NCBI RefSeq assembly: GCF_016862675.1
Contig: NZ_BONK01000008.1
Coordinates: 1 to 64,000 of the forward strand
DNA: 64,000 nucleotides
Reading direction: 5' to 3'
Source of the DNA: Cellulomonas chitinilytica
GTDB lineage: Bacteria; Actinomycetota; Actinomycetes; Actinomycetales; Cellulomonadaceae
The position numbers and the translations under genes are program-made. Shown here in pieces: positions 24,696 to 34,866 of the stretch. Within the stretch, counting starts at the first letter, position 1; each line of letters begins with the position of its first letter. The notes below the pieces were generated by a model. It was not told the origin of the DNA. It did no database searches and saw only the letters and a program-made list of their open reading frames with translations.

Positions 24696-25061
24696 GTGCC
24701 CGTGCGAGTCGCATTTGTTCACACCGCCCTGGTCGAGGTCGGCCCGGGTGCGGATGTCGCCGCCCCGGGCGCCGCCATCACGCTTGCGCTGTGCGGATCG
24801 TGGGAGCACGTTCCCCCGTGTCCGCTGGCCGCGCACCACACCGGCGTCGAAGAACTCGGCGATCAGGTCCGCCTGCGGATCCTGTTCGCCGCGGAGCCGG
24901 CCGACGAGCTCGAAGTGCGGGACCGGATCACGAAGGCACTGGCTGCGGGCGTCGTCACCAGACCGGACGGCTCGACCAGCGAGTGGGCCCTGATCAGCAC
25001 AGGAGCAGCGAGCGTCGAACCGTCGGAAGAGACGCACGCCGTCAGGTTGGCGCGCGGTTGA
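24696..25061 (+). CDS. conserved-looking hypothetical protein
   Basis: 121 residues from a GTG preceded by CACGAGG; a GTG at 24702 is an alternative. The sequence alternates short strands (VRVAFVHTALVEVG, VRLRILFAAEP) with an acidic helix (ADELEVRDRITKAL) and contains a Cys-x6-Cys-x5-His-His pattern (LCGSWEHVPPCPLAAHH) that might bind metal. Codon usage is coding-like. No family was recognised. Confidence 0.6.
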   Translation: MPVRVAFVHTALVEVGPGADVAAPGAAITLALCGSWEHVPPCPLAAHHTGVEELGDQVRLRILFAAEPADELEVRDRITKALAAGVVTRPDGSTSEWALISTGAASVEPSEETHAVRLARG

Positions 25062-25278
25062 CGGCACGGTGGGGCTATCCCTGAGCCGCGTTCGCCGGAC
25101 ACCGACGGACCAGAACACTCGGTGCGTGAGCTCGTCGCTCGTTGACGAGTAGCGCGTGCGAGGTCGGGTGCATCCGTGCGATCCGTTCGGGGCGAAGGGA
25201 GGGCACGGGGGCCGCACCGGTGCCCGCGCGGTGCGGCGCTCGAGCGTCGACCGCGACCGTCGCACGAAGGAGCCCGCC

Positions 25279-25923
25279 ATGAGGATCCGTCGCACGCTGT
25301 CCGTCCTGGCCGCCACAAGCGTGGTCGTCGGGGGAGGTCTGGTCCTGGCCCCCTCGGCAAGCGCCTCCGCACCCGCGGGGACGGCCAGCCTGGCCGCCCT
25401 GCTCGCCTCGGACGGAGACACGTTCGACCGCAGCTGGCGGGACTTCGACATCCTCGACCAGGCGGTCGGCGCGGTCCTCGCCGCCAAGCCGTCCAGCCCG
25501 GTCGCTGTGCTCGCCGACGGCACGGTCCCGCTCACCGCGTTCTTGCCGACCGATCGCGCGTTCCAGTTCTTGGCCAAGGACCTCACGCACCGCTGGTACG
25601 GCACCGAGAAGGAGGTGTTCACGGCTCTCGCCGCCGCGGTCGGCATCGACGCCGTGGAGCAGGTGCTGCTCTACCACGTCGTCCCGGGCGCCACGATCGA
25701 CTCCACCACCGCGCTGGCCAGCGACGGCGCAGTGCTCACCACCGCGCAGGGAGGCACGTTCCATGTGGACGTGATCTCGCGGCGGTTCGGCATCGTGCAG
25801 CTGCGCGACCAGGACCGCAACGACCTGAACCCGTTCCTGATCCCCGGCAAGCTCGACCTCAATGCGGGCAACGTCCAGATCGCGCACGCGATCACGTTCG
25901 TCCTGCGCCCGGCGGACCTCTGA
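25279..25923 (+). CDS. secreted fasciclin (FAS1) domain protein
   Basis: 214 residues. The signal peptide (MRIRRTLSVLAATSVVVGGG..., cleavage near ASASA, about 32) precedes one FAS1 domain. Its conserved boxes are LTAFLPTDRAFQFLAKDL and VEQVLLYHVVPG, ending with VQIAHAITFVLRP. FAS1 domains mediate adhesion in secreted or surface proteins. ATG at 25279 follows GAAGGAGC. There is no visible anchor, so it is probably released. Confidence 0.92.
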   Translation: MRIRRTLSVLAATSVVVGGGLVLAPSASASAPAGTASLAALLASDGDTFDRSWRDFDILDQAVGAVLAAKPSSPVAVLADGTVPLTAFLPTDRAFQFLAKDLTHRWYGTEKEVFTALAAAVGIDAVEQVLLYHVVPGATIDSTTALASDGAVLTTAQGGTFHVDVISRRFGIVQLRDQDRNDLNPFLIPGKLDLNAGNVQIAHAITFVLRPADL

Positions 25924-26438
25924 GAAGTGTCGCCTCAGTTCGTCGGCGCGGCCGGGCGAGACGTCAGCAGCTCGCCCGGCTGTCGCCCACGTCGGGACGA
26001 ACTCGGTGGCGTTCCGACGAGCTGCTGCATCGCGAGAAGTCGGGACGGCTCGAACGACGCGCCCGGCAGACGGCGCACACCACCCGGGCGCGGTCCGTCC
26101 CGGGGTGCGGGCCGCGAGACGGGCAACCTCATGGCTGAGCAGGCGCACGTTCCAGGCCTGACAGGTCATCGAAGCGAGTGCGGCGCCTGATCCCATCGAA
26201 GGTGCGTGTCCCGCTTCCGGGTCTGAGCCGGTTGACGTCAGGCCTGAGCGACCGTGTCGGCCCATCGATGGTGCGGGGGGCCCGTCGATCTCAGCAGCCC
26301 GACGGCTCCGTCGTGCGCGACGACCCCGTGGTCCGACGTGCGTCGAGCATGCAGCGGCGGGTGGGTCACCTGCTCGCAGCAGGGCCGCCTTCAGTAAATC
26401 TGTGGGCGCCTCCGGGTTCTGCGGCGTGTGATGGCAGG
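25924..26438. other. intergenic region, nothing recognised
   Basis: 515 bp between the fasciclin and GNAT genes. Open frames here are low-complexity shadows. No RNA gene, repeat or clear hairpin was seen; the GNAT promoter should lie here. Confidence 0.5.
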
Positions 26439-27305
26439 GTGGCGATCACCCTGACGACTCCCACCGTCGATGAACTCGGCCACGTCGTCCGAACCCTTCG
26501 TGACTGGCAGGACGACGCCTCGCCGATGCAGCTGCATCCGGGCGACCTCGGCTGGTACTCGCGGTTCGGCGTGGACGCGCTGGCGGGAGCGGTTCGCACC
26601 TGGAGACGTAGCGGCCGGCTTCTGGCCATCGGGTTGTTGGACGGCGCGAACGTGCTTCGAGCGACCGTGGCGCTCGAGGCATGGCGCGATGAGGAGCTGG
26701 CGCACCAGGTCGTGTCGGATGTCTCCGACCCGGAGCGTGGCGTCCTGCCGACGGGCAAGGCGTCCGTCGAGGCACCCAACGGGACGAGAGTCCAAGATCT
26801 GCTGTCCGACGTCGGCTGGAGCACCGACGAATCCTGGACTCCGCTTCGCCGCGACCTCACGAAGCCGGTGGAACCATCGGGCCTGCGGGTCGAGGTGATC
26901 GGGCTCGGGGAGGAGTCCGAGTTCACGGCAGTTCACCGGTCGGCGTGGGGAAGCGCGCAGTTCACCGACGAGCGCTGGCGTGCGATGGCGGCCGGGTTGC
27001 TGGGCCCCGACGTGCGATGCCTCATCGGGCGTGACGCCGCGGGCGTCGCGGTGGCCGGGGTCACGGTGTGGTCGGCCGGCCCGGGGAAGCCGGGACTTCT
27101 GGAACCGATGGGCGTCCACGCCCAGCACCGCGGGCAGGGCTACGGCCGGGCAGTGTGCCTAGCCGCGGCGGCCGAGCTCCAGAGGTCGGCGTCGTCCAGT
27201 GCGCTGGTCTGCACACCCAGCTCGCTCGGTCCCGCAATCGCCACCTACGCCTCCGCCGGTTTCCAGCGACTTCCCGAGCGGCGGGACCGATCGCGCGATG
27301 CCTGA
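26439..27305 (+). CDS. GNAT-family N-acetyltransferase (two-lobed)
   Basis: 288 residues from GTG 26439; the frame continues upstream to 26178 but that part looks non-coding. The C-terminal lobe has the acetyl-CoA motif MGVHAQHRGQGYGRAV and a final strand ATYASAGFQRL. The N-terminal lobe (about 1-140) looks like a degenerate GNAT fold (LAIGLLDGANVLRATVAL), as in tandem-GNAT proteins. The acceptor is unknown. It is convergent with the GH39 fusion gene, 72 bp away. Confidence 0.75.
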   Translation: MAITLTTPTVDELGHVVRTLRDWQDDASPMQLHPGDLGWYSRFGVDALAGAVRTWRRSGRLLAIGLLDGANVLRATVALEAWRDEELAHQVVSDVSDPERGVLPTGKASVEAPNGTRVQDLLSDVGWSTDESWTPLRRDLTKPVEPSGLRVEVIGLGEESEFTAVHRSAWGSAQFTDERWRAMAAGLLGPDVRCLIGRDAAGVAVAGVTVWSAGPGKPGLLEPMGVHAQHRGQGYGRAVCLAAAAELQRSASSSALVCTPSSLGPAIATYASAGFQRLPERRDRSRDA

Positions 27306-27377
27306 CCCAGGGTGCCCGGTGCGGTCTGCCGGGACGTGGAGGACGACGTGCCGCGCGTCGTTGTCATGCGTGCACCG

Positions 27378-30077
27378 TCACCGCCTCGGCACCGACGACG
27401 GCCCTGGGGGCAGCTGGGCGACGGAGGCGACGGCCCAGGCCGGCAGGTCGATGTCGATCTCGAGGACGCCCGACTCGGGAACCGGCACGGTCCACCGGCG
27501 CAGGTCGTCCGCGACGGCCTTGAGCTCGGCGGTCTGGGCGCGGGTGAGGTTGACCGGCTCGCCCATCTGGTGCCACGCCTCCGCGGCGTTGCCGTGCTCC
27601 CAGTCGAGCAGCTCGACCTGGAAGACGGTCCCCGGCTCGATGCCCGCGACGGTGTGCTGTATCCGCCGGGCCGTCCCGATCTTCTTGTACGCGCGCGCCG
27701 CGGCGTAGGAGTCGTGCTGCTCGACGCCACGGGTGCCCATCTCGGCGGGGTAGTTGAGGAACACCGCGGACACGCGGCCGTCGTCGGACGAGCGGGTGAT
27801 GATGCCCTGCGCGTCCTGGTGCACGACGCGGTCGCCCAGGCGGTTCAGCATCGCGACGGCGTGGAACGTGGGCTTGTGGATGCCCTGCTCGTTGACGAAC
27901 CCGAAGCCGCCGTGGAACGGGCCGAGCCCGGCGCCGCCCTCCTCGAAGATGTCCGTGAACGTCCAGTAGGAGATCGAGTCCGCCAGCGCGGCGCCCTTCA
28001 GGAACGCGCGCGTGATGTACGTGGCGGCGAAGAGGGTGTCGTGCGTGCGGTCCCGGCTCGACGGCGAGCTCGACCACTCGGTGATGTGCAGCTCGGCGTC
28101 GGGGTACGGGCTCGCCGCGATGAGCTCCCGCATGAGGTGCAGGTCCTGCTCGGTGGCGTCCACGTGGCGGTGGATGGCCGTGAATCCGCTGCCGGTCCCG
28201 TCGGCCGCGTAGTCCGTCGGGTAGAGGTGGGTCGAGAGGAAGTCGAGCGGAAGGTCCCGCTCGGCGCAGTAGTCGATGAGCTCGCGGACCCAGACCGGCT
28301 GCCAGTCGAGCGCGTCAGGGTCGGGTGCCTGGCCGGTGGCGAACTCGGCCGCGCGGTCGTAGGTCTCGCCGGCGTAGCGGGCGTCGGGCACGAACACGGA
28401 CGTCGACGGGCCGCCCACCTTGAGCTGCGGGTCGATCGCCTTGAGCGCTCGCGCGGTGGCCTCGTACAGCTCGAAGTACTCGGTGCGGGTGCCGGTCCAG
28501 AAGTGGGGCACCAGGTTGGGCTCGTTCCACACCTCGAACCGCCACTCCCGCACCTCGTCGAGGCCGTACCTCTCGATCCAGTGCCTCACCGTCTCGGTCA
28601 CGAGCCGGACCCACTCCGCGATGTCGGTGGGCGGGCTGCAGTGCGCCTTCCACCAGAACAGCGTCTCGGTCTGCGTGGCCAGCTCCCGGGGCATGAACCC
28701 CAGCTCGACGAACGGGCGTGCGCCCGCGTCGAGGATCGCGTCGAACACCATGTCGACGTAGCTGAAGGTGATCTGCGGTTCGGGCAGCACCTCCGGCGGG
28801 GCGAAGCCGCCGCCGTAGGTGGCGCGGTACACGAACATGTCGTCGTGGAACAGGCCGTGGAACCGCACGAAGCGGACCCCCAGCACGTCCACGGCCTCGC
28901 GGAAGTGGGCCTGCCAGTCGGCGCGCAGCGCCTCGGCGGCCCGGCCCGCACCCACGCACCGGTTCCACACGTGGTTCAGTGGCGCGTCCGACGGCGGCGC
29001 GCCGTCCACTCGCAGCTCGTCGAGCGCATGCGCTTCTTGGGGCATGAAGATCTCCTGTGGCCCACGCGGTGTCTCCGCAGTGGCGGGTGTGCCCAGCCGC
29101 TGAGCGAGATCGTCCAGGGTGTCCGACGCGGGCCCGAACCCCACCCAGTCGAGGTGGCCGTGCGGCATGCCCGCCCGGGTCACCTGGACGACGTCGACCC
29201 CTGCCGCGCGGAGCCGCGTGCTGAAGAGCTCGCCGCTCGCCCGGAACGCATCGAGCTCACCGTTCTCCACGTAGGTCGGCGGGAAGCCCTCGAGACGGGC
29301 CGCGAGGCCGGGGAAGGCCTCGTCGTCGGACTGCTCCGGCTCGCCGCCGAGCACCGTGCGGTTCGTGGCCTCGATCATCCACGCCGGGAGCTGGAGCGCG
29401 CGCGGAGCAGCCGCGACCGCCTCGGCGAGCTCGGCCCCGAGCGCCGGCACCCGGGGGTGCAGCATCGGGTACACCAGCAAGGCCTGCCAGGGCGCCCGGC
29501 CGTCCTCGACCGTGCGCAGGGTCACGGCAGCCGCGAGGAAGGCCCCTGCGCTCGCGCCACCGATCGCGACCCGAGCCGCGTCGACCCCGAAGCGTGCCGG
29601 GTCCGCGCGCACGGCGTCGAGCACGGCGACGCAGTCGTCCTGCGGGACGGGGAACCGGACCGGCTCACCGCGCTCGTCGACGCGGTCGCCGACCGTGCCG
29701 CCGAGCTCGGGCATCACCGGGCACAGGCGGTAGTCGACGGACACGACGACGGCGTCCGCACGGCCGGCGACGCCGCGGGCGACCTCGTGCGCCTCCGCCA
29801 TGTCGAGGTCACCCCACGAGAACGCGCCGCCGTGCATCCAGACCAGGCACGGTCGGCCGGCGTCGGGCGGTGTGCCCACCGGCGTGTAGACGCGCACGGG
29901 CACCGGGCCGTGCGGGCCGGGGACCGCCTGGTCGACCACCGTCAGGTCCCATGCCTCGGGCGGCCCGAACGGTGCCTTCCACTGCGCGACGACCGACTCG
30001 GGGATCTGCGTGAGCTCCGCGTAGTCCTCGACGAGGTGCCGGCGCGCCTCGAGCTCGGGCACCAGTCGTCTCGTCAT
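27378..30077 (-). CDS. bifunctional esterase - GH39 beta-xylosidase fusion
   Basis: 899 residues in one open frame. Residues 1-335 are an HSL-type alpha/beta hydrolase: oxyanion motif VWMHGGAFSWG, nucleophile elbow GGASAG and late histidine GMPHGH, consistent with an acetyl-xylan or xylooligosaccharide esterase. Residues from Met345 on are a complete GH39 beta-xylosidase: N-terminal LNHVWNRCVGAGR, acid/base Glu519 in EVWNEPN, and nucleophile in LHITEWSSS. A well-placed RBS (AGGAGATCTTC then ATG at 29045) still precedes Met345, so the second domain may also be made alone. The start overlaps the GH43 stop by 4 nt. Together they would deacetylate and cleave xylo-oligosaccharides, probably in the cytoplasm as no signal peptide is present. 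Confidence 0.85.
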   Translation of the reverse strand: MTRRLVPELEARRHLVEDYAELTQIPESVVAQWKAPFGPPEAWDLTVVDQAVPGPHGPVPVRVYTPVGTPPDAGRPCLVWMHGGAFSWGDLDMAEAHEVARGVAGRADAVVVSVDYRLCPVMPELGGTVGDRVDERGEPVRFPVPQDDCVAVLDAVRADPARFGVDAARVAIGGASAGAFLAAAVTLRTVEDGRAPWQALLVYPMLHPRVPALGAELAEAVAAAPRALQLPAWMIEATNRTVLGGEPEQSDDEAFPGLAARLEGFPPTYVENGELDAFRASGELFSTRLRAAGVDVVQVTRAGMPHGHLDWVGFGPASDTLDDLAQRLGTPATAETPRGPQEIFMPQEAHALDELRVDGAPPSDAPLNHVWNRCVGAGRAAEALRADWQAHFREAVDVLGVRFVRFHGLFHDDMFVYRATYGGGFAPPEVLPEPQITFSYVDMVFDAILDAGARPFVELGFMPRELATQTETLFWWKAHCSPPTDIAEWVRLVTETVRHWIERYGLDEVREWRFEVWNEPNLVPHFWTGTRTEYFELYEATARALKAIDPQLKVGGPSTSVFVPDARYAGETYDRAAEFATGQAPDPDALDWQPVWVRELIDYCAERDLPLDFLSTHLYPTDYAADGTGSGFTAIHRHVDATEQDLHLMRELIAASPYPDAELHITEWSSSPSSRDRTHDTLFAATYITRAFLKGAALADSISYWTFTDIFEEGGAGLGPFHGGFGFVNEQGIHKPTFHAVAMLNRLGDRVVHQDAQGIITRSSDDGRVSAVFLNYPAEMGTRGVEQHDSYAAARAYKKIGTARRIQHTVAGIEPGTVFQVELLDWEHGNAAEAWHQMGEPVNLTRAQTAELKAVADDLRRWTVPVPESGVLEIDIDLPAWAVASVAQLPPGPSSVPRR

Positions 30078-31708
30078 GGCCTCGTCCCTTCGATGTCGTC
30101 GCCGACGCGGAACCAGTCGACGTCCACGTGCCCGCCGGCCTCGGCCGTGGCGTAGCAGAAGATCGCGAACCGGTACCCGGTGAAGTGGTCGAGGCTGTAC
30201 TCCATCGCCAGGTCGTCGCCGATCGGCGTCCAGGCGGCACCGTCGAGCGAGTACGCGAACGAGGCGCGGTCGGCGGCGTCCCGGAAGTCCACGTCCACGC
30301 GGAGAAGGACCGTCTCGGCCGTCAGCGGCACAGGAGCGCTGGTGAAGGCGACGTTCCCGTGCCGGTCGGCACGGCGCATCACGAGCCGGCGGGCGCCGTC
30401 GGCCATCTCGACCCCCACGTACCCGTACTTCTGCTGGTACGCGGACAGGCCGGCGACGTCGCCGTCCACCATCGCGGAGACGTCCAGCGAGATCGCCGCG
30501 GCGCTCGCGGGCCCGCACGTGCGCTGGGTGAGCGTGTTGCGGGCGTCGAGGATGCCCGACGCGATGCTGCCCGTGGTCAGCCGCAGGTGGCCGGGCCGGT
30601 CGGCGAGCGACCAGAACCGGTTGTCCGGGTTGTGGTTCCACTGCCACGGCAGCCCGAGGCTCGACCCGTTCCAGGCGTTCTCGTCCGATGTCGTCAGGGC
30701 ACCGGCGTCGGCCGTGTTCCAGTAGCCGGCCGGCGTGGGCTGGTTGTCGAAGTCGTCCGAGACGAGCAGGTCAGTCACTCCCGCCGACGCCCCTGCGGGG
30801 ACCGTCATCCTGGCGTCGAGCGTGTAGACCGGCCACCCGTCCTCGTCCCAGGTCACGCGCGCCAGCTGCGGTGAGCGCCCGAGCGGCCCCTCGTCCTGGA
30901 AGAGCATCGCGTACCACTGCCCGTCAGCCGCCTGGACGACGCCGCCCTGAGCGACGCCGTCGCCCGGGCGCCCCTCGACCGGCACCGCCCGGCTGAGCAC
31001 GATCCTGCCCTCCCAGGTCCCGCCCTGGGACTGCGGCGTCAGCGACGTCGACCGCCACACGACCTCCTGGCGGATCCCGTCCGTGGGCCACTCGATCATG
31101 AAGACGTAGTAGTGCTCGCCGATCTTGTAGGCGTGCGCGCCCTCGGCGTCCAGCCCGCTGGTCTGGTCGACGTTGGCGTCCTCGACGAGCCGCGTCGCCG
31201 GGCCGTCCCAGACGAAGGTGCCGTCGTCGTCCCGGCCGAGCCGGCGCAGGTCGATCGCTCCGCCGCCGTAGACGAGGTAGGCGTCCTCGCCGTCGAACAG
31301 GAGCGACTGGTCGTGGGCGTAGCCGTCGAGGACCGACCTCGTCCACGGCCCGTGCTCGACGCTCGGCGTCGCGTAGAGGTACGTCTTGCTCGTGGTCAGG
31401 CTGCCGACCGAGACGTAGAACGTGCCCTCGTGGTACGTGATGCTCGCGGCCCAGCTGCCCTGCCCGTAGGCGTTCTCCCCGTGGCGCAGGGCGAGAGCGT
31501 CCGTGTCGTCGAGGATCGGGCCGGTGTAGCCGGCGATCGACCAGTGCACCAGGTCGCTCGAGCGCATGATCGGCACGCTCGGCGCGAAGTACATGGTCGT
31601 GCTGACCATGTAGTAGTGCCGACCGTCGTAGACGACGTCCGGGTCGGGGACGTCCGCGAGGATGACCGGGTTGGCGAAGGTGAGCGCCCGGTCGTCATGT
31701 CCCGTCAA
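30074..31708 (-). CDS. GH43 beta-xylosidase / arabinofuranosidase
   Basis: 544 residues. The five-blade propeller shows the GH43 base in [12 protein letters not shown] (about residues 19-29), [18 protein letters not shown] and the acid in [11 protein letters not shown]-terminal beta-sandwich follows, rich in [11 protein letters not shown] and [14 protein letters not shown] stretches. No ATG or GTG fits; TTG at 31708 overlaps the GH51 stop as TTGA and is the best start. It should remove xylose or arabinose from arabinoxylan oligosaccharides. It lies between the GH51 and esterase-GH39 genes in a tightly coupled operon. Confidence 0.88.
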   Translation of the reverse strand: MTGHDDRALTFANPVILADVPDPDVVYDGRHYYMVSTTMYFAPSVPIMRSSDLVHWSIAGYTGPILDDTDALALRHGENAYGQGSWAASITYHEGTFYVSVGSLTTSKTYLYATPSVEHGPWTRSVLDGYAHDQSLLFDGEDAYLVYGGGAIDLRRLGRDDDGTFVWDGPATRLVEDANVDQTSGLDAEGAHAYKIGEHYYVFMIEWPTDGIRQEVVWRSTSLTPQSQGGTWEGRIVLSRAVPVEGRPGDGVAQGGVVQAADGQWYAMLFQDEGPLGRSPQLARVTWDEDGWPVYTLDARMTVPAGASAGVTDLLVSDDFDNQPTPAGYWNTADAGALTTSDENAWNGSSLGLPWQWNHNPDNRFWSLADRPGHLRLTTGSIASGILDARNTLTQRTCGPASAAAISLDVSAMVDGDVAGLSAYQQKYGYVGVEMADGARRLVMRRADRHGNVAFTSAPVPLTAETVLLRVDVDFRDAADRASFAYSLDGAAWTPIGDDLAMEYSLDHFTGYRFAIFCYATAEAGGHVDVDWFRVGDDIEGTRP

Positions 31709-33231
31709 CGGAGGCCGAGACCGACGGTGACGTAGGAGTGGGCGGGCAGGTCGACCTCGAGCCCGCGCGGGTGGGGCCGCACGCCGCTGTGCGCGGCCGG
31801 CGCGACGGCGTCGAGCTGCTCCGGGGTGTTGTGCGCGTCCAGGGCGGGCGCGGTCAGCACCCGCGCCTCGTGCCCGACGACGTCGCGGCCGCGCAGGTCG
31901 AGCACGACCGTCCGGTCGGTCTCGGTGTCGAGATTGGACAGGGAGATCAGGGCGGTGCCGTCCTTGACCGACGCGGACGCCGAGACCAGCGGCAGCTCGG
32001 TCCCGTCGACGGTCCGGGTCTCCACGCCGCGCAGGTGCACGGCGAGCGCGGCGGCGTCGTGGTGCCCGGCGTTCATCGCGAACACGTGGTACGTCGGGGT
32101 GAGCACCAGCGCGCCCGTGCCAGGGTCCGTCAGGATCATCGCCTGCAGCACGTTGACCGTCTGCGCGATGTTCGCCATCACGACCCGCTCGGCATGCCGG
32201 TGGAACGCATCGAGGTGCACGGACGCGACCAGCGCGTCGCGCAGCGTGTTCTGCTGGTACAGGAACCCCGGGTTCGTGCCCTTCTCCACGTTCCACCAGG
32301 TGCCCCACTCGTCGACGACCAGCCCCACCTTGCGGTGCGGGTCGTACCGGTCCATCACCGTCGAGTGGCGGGTGAGCAGCTCCTCCATGCGGAGAGCCCT
32401 GGCCATCGTCGTGTACCACTCGTCCGTGCCGAAGCCGGTGGCGTCGCCCTTGTCGCCCCACGAGCCCGACATCGTGTAGTAGTGCAGCGACACGGCCTGG
32501 AACGGCCGGGCCGGCTCGGCCGGGTCGGCGGCCAGGTCGTCGAACGAACGCATCAGCGTCTCGGTCCAGTGCAGGTCCGACTCGTTCGCGCCGGCGGCGA
32601 TCCGGTACAGAGCGTTGCCGCCGTGGTTGCGCGAGTACGTGGCGTACTGCCGGGCCAACGACGCGAACTGCTCCGCACGCAGGTGCCCGCCGCACCCCCA
32701 CGCCTCGTTCCCCAACCCCCAGAACGGCACCCGCCAGGGCGCGTCGCGCCCGTTCGCCCGGCGCAGCGCCGCCATCGGCGAGTCGTCCGCCCGGGTCAGG
32801 TACTCGACCCAGTCCGACATCTCCGCCACGCTGCCGGACCCGACGTTCCCCGACACGTACGGGTCCGCCCCGAGCAGCTCGCACAGGTCCATGAACTCGT
32901 GGGTACCGAACGCGTTGTCCTCCACGCCGTCACCCCAGTGCGAGTTGACCATCCGGGGCCGCTGGTCGCGCGGGCCGATCCCGTCACGCCAGTGGTAGTC
33001 GTCGGCGAAGCAGCCGCCCGGCCAGCGCAGGTTCGGGATCTGCAGGGCCCGCAGGGCCGCCACGACGTCGGACCGGATGCCACGCACGTTCGGGACGGGC
33101 GAGTCCTCTCCCACCCAGAACCCGCCATAGATGCACCGGCCCAGATGCTCGGCGAAGTGCCCGTACACGTGCCGGCTGATCGTCGCACCAGGCAGGTCGA
33201 GGTCGATGATCGCTGTCGTGGTGGTCGTCAT
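31705..33231 (-). CDS. GH51 alpha-L-arabinofuranosidase
   Basis: 508 residues, the typical size of intracellular GH51 enzymes. It begins [22 protein letters not shown]; the acid/base is Glu176 in [11 protein letters not shown] and the nucleophile Glu308 in VVDEWGTWW. It removes arabinofuranosyl side chains from arabinoxylo-oligosaccharides. It is the first enzyme gene of the minus-strand operon, with a 342-bp leader separating it from the LacI gene. There is no signal peptide, so it acts on imported oligosaccharides. Confidence 0.94.
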   Translation of the reverse strand: MTTTTTAIIDLDLPGATISRHVYGHFAEHLGRCIYGGFWVGEDSPVPNVRGIRSDVVAALRALQIPNLRWPGGCFADDYHWRDGIGPRDQRPRMVNSHWGDGVEDNAFGTHEFMDLCELLGADPYVSGNVGSGSVAEMSDWVEYLTRADDSPMAALRRANGRDAPWRVPFWGLGNEAWGCGGHLRAEQFASLARQYATYSRNHGGNALYRIAAGANESDLHWTETLMRSFDDLAADPAEPARPFQAVSLHYYTMSGSWGDKGDATGFGTDEWYTTMARALRMEELLTRHSTVMDRYDPHRKVGLVVDEWGTWWNVEKGTNPGFLYQQNTLRDALVASVHLDAFHRHAERVVMANIAQTVNVLQAMILTDPGTGALVLTPTYHVFAMNAGHHDAAALAVHLRGVETRTVDGTELPLVSASASVKDGTALISLSNLDTETDRTVVLDLRGRDVVGHEARVLTAPALDAHNTPEQLDAVAPAAHSGVRPHPRGLEVDLPAHSYVTVGLGLR

Positions 33232-33573
33232 TGTCTTCCCGTCGGTCGGATGATCGGCAGAACCGGGTCAGCAGGGGCATCGGGGCGTCGAGGCCGTCCG
33301 CGGCGCGCGTCGTCCCGCACCGCAGGCGAGCGCGCCGCGCTCGACCGACACGGCTCCCGCAACGCGTCGGCGCGATGGTGGGCGGTGGGGAGCCGCGGTG
33401 TCAGGTCGAGCTCGAGCCCGTCACGATCGGCAGCGGTCGGTGCCGCGTGGCGGCGATCGGCGACGCGGGGACTGCCCTGCGGGCAGGTGAAGGCACAGAG
33501 GTGCTCACGGGGCTGGTCTCCTTTGACCGGGTAGCGACGTGGGTGACGCGGAGAGCCGCTCGCTCGCGCGTGG
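33232..33573 (-). other. leader region between LacI and GH51 genes
   Basis: 342 bp. It must hold the GH51 ribosome site and perhaps a promoter. One short minus-strand frame, 33401-33508 (35 codons from GTG, AAAGGAG upstream), resembles the disordered N-terminus of a sugar permease and could be a remnant; evidence is weak. No palindrome like those upstream of the LacI gene was found. Confidence 0.4.
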
Positions 33574-34578
33574 CTAGGCGCCGCCGCGGGTGGATCCACG
33601 CACCACGAGGCGGACGGGTGCGACGACGTGCTCGGCAGGACCGGTCCAGCCCGACATCTGGCGGTGCAGCAGTCCGACCGCCGCCTCGGCCACGCCCTCG
33701 TGGTTGGCGTCGACCGACGTGATGCCCGGAGGGATGAAGCGTGACATGTCGAGGTTGTCGAACCCGGCGAGCTGGACGTCGACGGGGACGCGCAGCCCAC
33801 TGTCCGCCAGGGCGGACAGCGCCCCGAGGGCGACGATGTCGGTGACGGCGAAGACGCCGTCGAAGGGCAGCCCCGAGGCGATGACCTCGAGCATCGCCTC
33901 GCGAGCACCGAGAGACGTGTAGTCGCTGACGGGCACGACGTAGGCCGGATCGGCGGCGAGGCCGGCTTCGCGACACGCGTGCTCCCACCCGGCGCGGCGG
34001 TCCGTGGTCATCATGTGTGCGGCGTCGAACGAGCATCCGAGCGCGAGGATGCGGCGCGATCCGCGTTCGATCATGTGTGCCGTGGCAAGGCGGGCACCTG
34101 ACTCGTTCGCCAGGCGCACGTGGTTGAGGTGGTCGGGAACGTCGCGCTCGCCCAGCAGCACGATCGGCTTCGCGGTGCGAACCCGCCCCAGCTGCTCCAG
34201 GTCGAGACCGGCGACGGACAGCAGGACGCCGTCGTACATCTGGAGCCGCGCGACGCTCAGCGCCTCCATCTCCTGTTCCGCGTCGGCGCTCGTCCGTTCG
34301 AGGACGAGGTGACGCCCTTCCGCCTCGATCAGCGGGGCGACCTGGTCGGCGAGCTCGCCGAAGTAGTCGTGGAAGCTCGGGACGACGAAGGCGACGGTGT
34401 CGGTCCGTCCGGCCCGCAGGTGCCGCGCAGTCAGGTTGACCTCGTACCCGAGGGCTTCGACGGCCGCCATGACGCGGGCGCGCGTCGGCTCGTTGACGGG
34501 AAGGCGCTCGTTGAGGACGTTCGACACGGTCATGACCGAGACGCCGGCCGCGCGGGCCACGTCCGCCATCCTCACCAT
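33574..34578 (-). CDS. LacI-family transcriptional regulator
   Basis: 334 residues. The N-terminal HTH MADVARAAGVSVMTVSNVLN with hinge helix ALGYEVNLTARHLRAGRT is followed by a periplasmic-binding-protein-like sensor domain (TDTVAFVVPSFHDYFGELAD to the C-terminus). ATG at 34578 has AGGAGG at ideal spacing; upstream ATGs are less well placed. It probably senses a xylo- or arabino-oligosaccharide and represses both this operon and the divergent transporter operon through the intergenic palindromes (inference). Confidence 0.92.
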   Translation of the reverse strand: MVRMADVARAAGVSVMTVSNVLNERLPVNEPTRARVMAAVEALGYEVNLTARHLRAGRTDTVAFVVPSFHDYFGELADQVAPLIEAEGRHLVLERTSADAEQEMEALSVARLQMYDGVLLSVAGLDLEQLGRVRTAKPIVLLGERDVPDHLNHVRLANESGARLATAHMIERGSRRILALGCSFDAAHMMTTDRRAGWEHACREAGLAADPAYVVPVSDYTSLGAREAMLEVIASGLPFDGVFAVTDIVALGALSALADSGLRVPVDVQLAGFDNLDMSRFIPPGITSVDANHEGVAEAAVGLLHRQMSGWTGPAEHVVAPVRLVVRGSTRGGA

Positions 34579-34668
34579 GCGCATCCTCCTTCCCGCGAGA
34601 TTCTGCCAGTCCAGCGTGCGCTCGTCTGACCCGGAGGCCTGGCCACGCCGCCGGGGCAGCGCACAATA

Positions 34669-34676
34669 TATCGATA
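34669..34676. promoter_or_regulatory. LacI-type operator candidate A
   Basis: TATCGATA within ATATATCGATAAA, CG-centred, about 91 bp upstream of the LacI start on the minus strand. It would suit autoregulation. Confidence 0.5.
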
Positions 34677-34756
34677 AAAAGTAGGACGGCAAGGCCCCTG
34701 CCCCGTGACCATCTTGAGATCTGCGGGGGCTTGACGGCTCGGGACGGCGTGCCTAC

Positions 34757-34768
34757 TTTAACGCTAAA
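34757..34768. promoter_or_regulatory. LacI-type operator candidate B
   Basis: TTTAACGCTAAA, a CG-centred palindrome with 4-bp TTTA/TAAA arms, 99 bp upstream of the solute-binding-protein gene. Its centre is 90 bp from that of candidate A, so looping between sites is possible. It is among the most AT-rich DNA in the neighbourhood. Confidence 0.6.
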
Positions 34769-34866
34769 ATCCCGCTCGGGATGAGGACGCCAAGCCCCCA
34801 ACTTGCGTCCGATCGCGCGGGTTCCAGTCAAGGACGACCGGAACCGTTCTCAAGGGAGAGACCTCG

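Noticed and set aside
30074..32884. A 936-codon minus-strand frame that could be read as one giant GH43 protein
   Set aside because: The first 390 codons overlap the GH51 gene out of frame and read as Arg/Ala/Gly-rich shadow sequence. Only the part after TTG 31708 is GH43.
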